Shown here: piece after piece, positions 59,948 to 64,000 of the stretch
Position numbering within the stretch: the first letter of the stretch is position 1
Layout: the number at the start of each line of letters is the position of its first letter
Origin: Streptomyces alfalfae
Lineage (GTDB): Bacteria; Actinomycetota; Actinomycetes; Streptomycetales; Streptomycetaceae
Assembly: GCF_004127445.1 (NCBI RefSeq)
Contig: NZ_QEXM01000043.1
Span: 310,001-374,000 of the forward strand
DNA: 64,000 bases
Direction: 5' to 3'
The notes under the pieces: generated by a model
Database searches by the model: none
What the model saw: only the letters and a program-made list of their open reading frames with translations
What the model was told of the DNA's origin: nothing
Program-made: the position numbers and the translations under genes

Positions 59948-61234
59948 TCACACGGTGGTGCCCGCGGCGCGGTGCTCGCGCCGGCCGCCGGTGCGCGGCG
60001 CGCGGTCGCCGCCGCCGACCGCGGCGCGGACACCGATCAGGGTGAAGGCCAGCGCCGCCGCGGCCACGACCGCGAGGAGGGCGAGACCGGCCGCGTACGA
60101 GCCGTAGGCGCCGTACAGCGAGCCCATCACCAGCGGCGGCAGGAAGCCGCCCAGGCCGCCCGCGGCGCCGACCACGCCGGTGACCGAGCCGACCTGGTCC
60201 GCCGGGGACAGCAGGGCCACCAGGGCGAAGGCCGCACCGCTGCCCGCGCCGAGCGCCGCGGCCATGGCCAGGAAGGCCACGGTGCCCGTCGGCGCGAGGG
60301 CCGGGGTGAACGACTGCACGGCCGCACCCGCCACCACCACGGCCAGTGACCCGGCGAGGACCCGGACCGGGCCCACGCGGTCCGAGAGCCAGCCGCCTGC
60401 CGGGCGCATCGCGACCGCGAGGAGCACGAACCCGGCCATGCGGTTCGCCGCGTCCCCCTGTGTGAGCCCGTAGCCGGTCTTGAGGTAAGTGGGCAGGTAG
60501 ACGGAGAAGGCCACGTATCCCCCGAAGGCCACCGCGTACAGCGCGGACGCCTGCCAGGTGATGCCGAGACGGAACGTGGCGGCCAGGCGGCGCCCCATCG
60601 GCTCGGTCGGCACGGCGCAGCCGGGGGCGTCCCGCAGCAGCGCCGCGGCGGCCACCGCGTACACGGCGAGGACCGCGGCGGTGATCAGGAACGGCGTCGC
60701 CATGCTGTGCGCGTCGACCAGTTTCACGGTGGTCAGGGCGCTGATGGCGGTGCCGCCCATGCCGGCGCCGAAGACGCCGATGGCGAGGCCGCGCCGCTCG
60801 GGCGGGAACCAGGCGTTGACGAAGGGCACGCCGACGGCGAAGGCGGTGCCGCCGATGCCCAGGAAGAACCCGCCGACCAGCAGCGCGGCGAGGGAGGAGT
60901 GCCCGGCCTGGCCGAGGTAGAGCACCGGCACGATCGTGGCCGCCGACACGATCGGGAACATGGTCCGGCCGCCGAACCTGTCCGTCAGCGCGCCCACCGG
61001 GACGCGCCCCAGGGAACCGACCACGACGGGCACCGCCACCAGCAACGACTGCTCGAACGACGACAGGTCGAGGCCGTCCTTGAACCGCGGGCCCAGGGGG
61101 CTCAGCAGCGCCCACGCCCAGAAGTTCACGGCGAAACCGACCGTGGCCAGGGCCAGCATCAGCCATGCCCGGCGCGGCGTCGGAGCGCCCGACGGCGAGC
61201 TTCCGCTCCTCGACTTCAACGACGACTGGACCAT
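59948..61234 (-). CDS. narK: Nitrate/nitrite transporter (NarK-type MFS)
   Basis: The 428-residue protein has twelve membrane helices, with the NarK blocks GGFFLGIGGTAFAVGVPFVN and GVVGAAGGLGGFLPPLVMG, the glycine-rich nitrate signatures. It imports nitrate or exports nitrite for NarG. ATG 61234 (MVQSS) is chosen. The frame is open to ATG 61426 through a (PEK)n stretch encoded by a 9-bp repeat, but the candidate promoter and dormancy box lie too close for that start. It converges on the kinase gene. Confidence 0.9.
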   Translation of the reverse strand: MVQSSLKSRSGSSPSGAPTPRRAWLMLALATVGFAVNFWAWALLSPLGPRFKDGLDLSSFEQSLLVAVPVVVGSLGRVPVGALTDRFGGRTMFPIVSAATIVPVLYLGQAGHSSLAALLVGGFFLGIGGTAFAVGVPFVNAWFPPERRGLAIGVFGAGMGGTAISALTTVKLVDAHSMATPFLITAAVLAVYAVAAAALLRDAPGCAVPTEPMGRRLAATFRLGITWQASALYAVAFGGYVAFSVYLPTYLKTGYGLTQGDAANRMAGFVLLAVAMRPAGGWLSDRVGPVRVLAGSLAVVVAGAAVQSFTPALAPTGTVAFLAMAAALGAGSGAAFALVALLSPADQVGSVTGVVGAAGGLGGFLPPLVMGSLYGAYGSYAAGLALLAVVAAAALAFTLIGVRAAVGGGDRAPRTGGRREHRAAGTTV

Positions 61235-61250
61235 GGTGCCCGTCCTCTTC

Positions 61251-61337
61251 TTCTTCGGTTTCGCCGGTTCTCCGGTTCTTCTGGTTCTTGGTTTCACTGG
61301 TTCTTCCGGCTTCTCTGGTTTCTCTGGTTTCTCTGGT
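61251..61337. repeat. 9-bp degenerate tandem repeat in the narK leader
   Basis: Three perfect copies of TTCTCTGGT (61311-61337) and about six degenerate ones form an array. On the narK strand it reads as purine-rich ACCAGAGAA units, within the untranslated region or an N-terminal extension. Confidence 0.8.
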
Positions 61338-61435
61338 ACTCCGAGGACGCCGCGAGACTTCGCGGGTGGCACGGGCTCCGAGGCAAGACGCGGTCTCCGT
61401 GGCCACTGTCCGCATCCGCCGCTCATCGCCGGGAT

Positions 61436-61449
61436 GGGCCGGATGTCCC
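61436..61449. promoter_or_regulatory. Dormancy-type box A (narK/PNPOx spacer)
   Basis: GGGCC-GGAT-GTCCC has one mismatch from the symmetrical GGGCC-N4-GGCCC form that I recall for the OsdR/DevR target. It lies about 200 bp before narK ATG 61234. Confidence 0.5.
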
Positions 61450-61477
61450 TGCCGGCCGGAGGACGGGCCCTGTCTTC

Positions 61478-61491
61478 GGGCCCGGCGGTCC
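61478..61491. promoter_or_regulatory. Dormancy-type box B (narK/PNPOx spacer)
   Basis: GGGCC-CGGC-GGTCC has one mismatch in the arms. It is 42 bp from box A and 31 bp from box C, so the three boxes lie at multiples of a helical turn. Confidence 0.5.
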
Positions 61492-61508
61492 CGGGGCCCC
61501 GGAAGGCA

Positions 61509-61522
61509 GGGCCGGTCGGCCC
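61509..61522. promoter_or_regulatory. Dormancy-type box C, perfect arms
   Basis: GGGCC-GGTC-GGCCC has perfect arms. Its centre is 43.5 bp before ATG 61559, which suits activation if the message is leaderless. Confidence 0.6.
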
Positions 61523-61558
61523 CTACCCCCCGGCCGCGCCGCCGGGGACCATGGCCTG

Positions 61559-61984
61559 ATGTCCCTGAACGACGCCTTTCGCGCACTGGACCGGCAGGAG
61601 TGCCTGCGCCTGCTGGCCAAGGCGCCGGTCGGCCGCGTGGTGTACACGCGGCAGGCGCTGCCCGCGGTCCTCCCCGTCAACTTCTCCCTGGACACGGACG
61701 CCTCCGTGCTGCTGTGCACCTCGCCGGGCTCGGACCTCGTGGCCGCCATCGACGACGTCGTGGTGGCCTTCGAGGCGGACGAGTTCGACGCGGTGGCCCG
61801 GTCCGGCTGGAGCGTGGTGGTCACCGGCCGGGCCACCGTGGTGACCGACCCCGCCGAGCACGAACGCCTGGCGCGGACCGGTCCCCGCTCCTGGATGCCC
61901 CTGCACGACGCGGCGTTCGTGCGGATCGAGTCGGAGATGGTGACCGGACGGGAGCTCAGGGGAGCGCTCGGCGTCGCGCACTGA
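61559..61984 (+). CDS. PNPOx-like FMN-binding protein
   Basis: The 141-residue protein has the split-barrel flavin fold of pyridoxamine-phosphate-oxidase relatives: LLAKAPVGRVVYTRQALPAV, then NFSLDTDASVLLCTSPGSDL, and SGWSVVVTGRATVVTDP. Small proteins of this type recur in Streptomyces and mycobacterial hypoxia regulons. The cofactor may be FMN, haem or F420. Only a poorly spaced GGGGA precedes the ATG; GACCAT (61547-61552) ends six bases before it, so a leaderless message is possible. Boxes A-C lie upstream. Confidence 0.88.
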   Translation: MSLNDAFRALDRQECLRLLAKAPVGRVVYTRQALPAVLPVNFSLDTDASVLLCTSPGSDLVAAIDDVVVAFEADEFDAVARSGWSVVVTGRATVVTDPAEHERLARTGPRSWMPLHDAAFVRIESEMVTGRELRGALGVAH

Positions 61985-62008
61985 GGCCCCGGCCCGCCGG
62001 GCGGCCCC

Positions 62009-63052
62009 CTACGGGACCACCACGGAGTACGCGGGTGCGCGGGGCGTCCTGCCGCCCTCCGGGCCGTAGCCGAAGCGGATCAGCATCTGCGGGCAGCGCC
62101 CGCGCCTCCCGCCGGCCGTCGCCGCCCGCAGGTCGGGCCACTCCATCGCCTGGTGCAGCATCGACGTGCGCACCCCGAGCCGGGTGGCCGTGAGCAGCAC
62201 GCGCTCCAGGGCCTGCCCCGCCCGCAGCCAGTCCTGCCGCCGGTCGCGCGCGGTCCACAGCAGGGCCACCTGGGCGTGGCGTTCGAAGGGCAGGGGAGGC
62301 AGGCGCGGCGCGGACGGCGCTCCGGTGAAGTCCCGCACCGGCAGCCGCCCCGACGCGTCGCGCGGGCCCAGGGCCGTCAGGGGGATGCCGTAGGGGTCGT
62401 CCGCTCCCGGGGCGGTGATCCACGCGCGTGTCTCGGCCGTGCGGCCCGGGTGGTGCGTGTTGCGGTCCTCGGCGGCCCGGGTCAGGCGCAGCAGGCGGCG
62501 GGTCCCCATGATGTCGGGGACGTCGAGGCGGGCGCCCTCGACGCGGGCGGCGGCGACCAGCTCCGTGACGATCTGCTCGGCGACCGGGCGTCCGGTGAAC
62601 GGCATCCGGCTGGTGTGACGCCGCGCGATGGCCTCGTACAGGCCGTCGTCGATGGAGGGCCACCCGTCGGCCGCGGACGCGGGCGTCAGCCGCACGGTGG
62701 CCAGTGGATCGGGGCCGCACGTGTCGCGGCCTTCCGGGTCACGGCCGTACGTGTCGCGGCCGTACATGTCACGGCCTTCCCTGTGGGGGAGCAGCCGTAC
62801 GACGGGGTTCCAGCCCAGGTGCGCGGCGGCCATGCGGAGGTTGAAGACGGCCGCGCCCACGGACAGGTGCTGGGCGCGCCCTTCCGGGTCGGCCCCCGGC
62901 AGCACCCGGCCCCGGTCCACGCGGACCTCGATGGAGCGGCTGTCCGGGTCGAGGCGGAACCGCCAGGGCTGGGTGTTGTGGATCGACGGTGCCGCCACCG
63001 CCGCCGCGAGCAGGGACTGAACGGCTGTGGCGTCGACTTCCCGGGTCTGCAT
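62009..63052 (-). CDS. Acg-type nitroreductase
   Basis: The 347-residue protein starts at ATG 63052 with AAGGAG five bases upstream. It shows AAVAAPSIHNTQPWRFRLD, the FMN-binding start, and RRHTSRMPFTGRPV, typical of the Acg (Rv2032) family induced with the dormancy regulon. These proteins bind flavin but may lack ordinary nitroreductase activity. A five-copy 15-bp in-frame repeat encodes EGRDM-YGRDT-YGRDP-EGRDT-CGPDP in a surface loop. It diverges from narG. Confidence 0.88.
   Translation of the reverse strand: MQTREVDATAVQSLLAAAVAAPSIHNTQPWRFRLDPDSRSIEVRVDRGRVLPGADPEGRAQHLSVGAAVFNLRMAAAHLGWNPVVRLLPHREGRDMYGRDTYGRDPEGRDTCGPDPLATVRLTPASAADGWPSIDDGLYEAIARRHTSRMPFTGRPVAEQIVTELVAAARVEGARLDVPDIMGTRRLLRLTRAAEDRNTHHPGRTAETRAWITAPGADDPYGIPLTALGPRDASGRLPVRDFTGAPSAPRLPPLPFERHAQVALLWTARDRRQDWLRAGQALERVLLTATRLGVRTSMLHQAMEWPDLRAATAGGRRGRCPQMLIRFGYGPEGGRTPRAPAYSVVVP
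62711..62785. repeat. 15-bp coding tandem repeat, five copies
   Basis: Units at 62711-62725, 62726-62740, 62741-62755, 62756-62770 and 62771-62785 encode five pentapeptides with the pattern xGRDx in the Acg-type nitroreductase. Copy number changes would keep the frame. Confidence 0.8.
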
Positions 63053-63082
63053 ATCGGCTCCTTCGCAAGGCTGCCCCTCGTA

Positions 63083-63129
63083 CCGGTCAACCCTGCGCGG
63101 CCGGACCGCTGCCGGGGAGGGTTGACCGG
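63083..63129. promoter_or_regulatory. 12-bp inverted repeat upstream of the Acg-type gene
   Basis: CCGGTCAACCCT (63083-63094) and AGGGTTGACCGG (63118-63129) are perfect complements 23 bp apart. The right arm overlaps a weak GGGTT-GACC-GGCCC dormancy-like box. It lies 31-77 bp before the Acg-type ATG. Confidence 0.6.
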
Positions 63130-63268
63130 CCCCTCGCGGCGGGCCATGCGGCCTCGGTCGACGAGCCGGACGGCGCGGCCGCACCGCACCGACGGGACGC
63201 GGTCGGGCCACTCGCCACCATTGGTCCCGGTCACGCCCGGCGGGATGGGGCCGCAAAGCCGTCCGGCG

Positions 63269-63282
63269 GGGACCATCGGCCC
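63269..63282. promoter_or_regulatory. Dormancy-type box D (narG promoter)
   Basis: GGGAC-CATC-GGCCC has one arm mismatch. Its centre is about 45 bp before narG ATG, just upstream of the -35 region. A weaker GTCCC-containing site (63215-63228) points toward the Acg-type gene. Confidence 0.55.
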
Positions 63283-63306
63283 CGGGTCACGGTGTCCCGG
63301 GGCTCC

Positions 63307-63312
63307 TAGCGT
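63307..63312 (+). promoter_or_regulatory. -10 element of narG
   Basis: TAGCGT ends eight bases before ATG 63321. There is no Shine-Dalgarno sequence, so narG may have a leaderless or very short-leader transcript. Confidence 0.4.
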
Positions 63313-63320
63313 TCACGACC

Positions 63321-64000
63321 ATGGAGAACGATCAGAGCGCACGGCGTCAGGCACCGCCCACCGGCGCGGGCTGGCCGCTCGCGGCGCGCAGGCTGCTGAC
63401 CCGCCGCGAGGTGTCGGCCGACGGGCGCGCCGTGTTCGGTGCGGGCGACCCGAAGTGGGAGAGCTTCTACCGGGACCGGTGGGCCCATGACAAGGTGGTG
63501 CGTTCCACGCACGGCGTGAACTGCACCGGTTCCTGCTCGTGGATGGTGTACGTCAAGGACGGCCTCATCACCTGGGAGCACCAGGCCACCGACTACCCCT
63601 CGATCGGCGCCGACTGCCCCGAGTACGAGCCGCGCGGGTGCCCCAGGGGCGCGTCGTTCTCCTGGTACACCTACTCCCCCAGCCGGGTCCGCCACCCGTA
63701 TGTGCGGGGCGCGTTGCTGACGCTGTGGCGCGAGGCCCGCGGGCGGCTCGGCGATCCGGTCGCGGCCTGGGCCGAGATCACCTCCGACCCGGCCAAGGCC
63801 CGCGCGTACAAGCGGGCGCGCGGCAAGGGCGGCCTGGTGCGCGCCGACTGGGACGAGGTGTCCGAGCTGGTCGCCGCGGCCCATGTCCACACCGTCAAGA
63901 AGTACGGCCCCGACCGCACCGCCGGCTTCTCCCCGATCCCGGCGATGTCGATGGCGTCCTTCGCGGCCGGCGCCCGCTTCATGTCGCTGATCGGCGGCAC
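63321..64000 (+). CDS. narG: Respiratory nitrate reductase alpha subunit (5' part)
   Basis: The first 226 residues are visible; the frame runs off the window. The N-terminus has STHGVNCTGSCSWMVYVKDG with His64, Cys68 and Cys72, and Cys107 in YEPRGCPRGASFSWY, the FS0 [4Fe-4S] ligands of NarG. ADWDEVSELV and FSPIPAMSMASFAAGARF follow, matching the molybdopterin oxidoreductase fold. NarG reduces nitrate on the cytoplasmic side of the membrane. narH, narJ and narI should follow outside the window. Confidence 0.95.
   Translation, partial: MENDQSARRQAPPTGAGWPLAARRLLTRREVSADGRAVFGAGDPKWESFYRDRWAHDKVVRSTHGVNCTGSCSWMVYVKDGLITWEHQATDYPSIGADCPEYEPRGCPRGASFSWYTYSPSRVRHPYVRGALLTLWREARGRLGDPVAAWAEITSDPAKARAYKRARGKGGLVRADWDEVSELVAAAHVHTVKKYGPDRTAGFSPIPAMSMASFAAGARFMSLIGG

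Noticed and set aside
61235..61426. N-terminal extension of narK with PEK repeats
   Set aside because: The frame stays open only because the repeat unit is nine bases. Box A would leave too little room for a promoter upstream of a start at 61426.
1..64000. CRISPR array, prophage, insertion sequence, integrative element or antibiotic gene cluster
   Set aside because: No spaced direct repeats, transposase, integrase, tRNA-flanked junction, polyketide synthase or peptide synthetase was seen. Tandem arrays found are short and contiguous.

Overview
The window reads as high-GC actinobacterial chromosome, almost certainly Streptomyces. Third codon positions are nearly all G or C, GTG starts and start/stop overlaps (ATGA, GTGA) are frequent, and the families are typical of the genus: a CebR-type operator, a SpoIIE phosphatase with an ATPase domain, the ethylmalonyl-CoA block and a NarG locus. 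I see no rRNA, tRNA, insertion sequence, prophage or CRISPR array. Both ends cut a gene: GH42 beta-galactosidase on the left and narG on the right.

Layout. (1) 1-20.5 kb is a plant-polysaccharide region. It holds the end of a GH42 gene, a LacI regulator, a GH5-GH6 cellulase pair, a GH74 xyloglucanase behind a canonical CebR box, and an eight-gene minus-strand run (two ABC permeases, Gfo/Idh oxidoreductase, DUF6807, GH43, sugar-binding lipoprotein, CE12 esterase, PL1 pectate lyase). A GntR-aldolase-dehydratase operon for sugar acids and a methyltransferase follow. (2) 20.6-31.2 kb is mixed: SpoIIE-type phosphatase, an MFS exporter fused to three beta-sandwich repeats, an SRPBCC protein, an ArsB-like permease, an Rv2578c-type radical SAM gene behind a LexA-like box, a secreted S33 peptidase and a HEAT-repeat protein. 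(3) 31.5-42.4 kb is the ethylmalonyl-CoA block (3-hydroxyacyl-CoA dehydrogenase, TetR, ccr, ecm, lyase, hydratase, methylsuccinyl-CoA dehydrogenase), followed by psd-pssA. (4) 42.5-49 kb is a five-gene branched-chain-amino-acid-type ABC operon with a divergent PucR regulator. (5) 49-58 kb holds glycerate kinase, Nudix, Ogt, Ada-AlkA, macrodomain, FAD oxidoreductase, inositol-monophosphatase-like and gamma-glutamyltransferase-like genes. (6) 58.2-64 kb is a low-oxygen/dormancy island: GAF histidine kinase, narK, a PNPOx-like flavoprotein, an Acg-type nitroreductase and narG. Palindromes resembling DevR/OsdR dormancy boxes recur there.

How it works together. The left third pairs secreted enzymes with uptake and intracellular processing of the released sugars, and three GAAGCGCTTC-like sites suggest one LacI regulon beside the CebR regulon. 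The central block turns crotonyl-CoA plus CO2 into glyoxylate and propionyl-CoA, supplying ethylmalonyl-CoA and propionyl-CoA for growth on C2 units and for polyketides. The right end looks like a hypoxia/nitrate-respiration regulon. All functions are inferred from sequence; operator and promoter calls are visual and untested.
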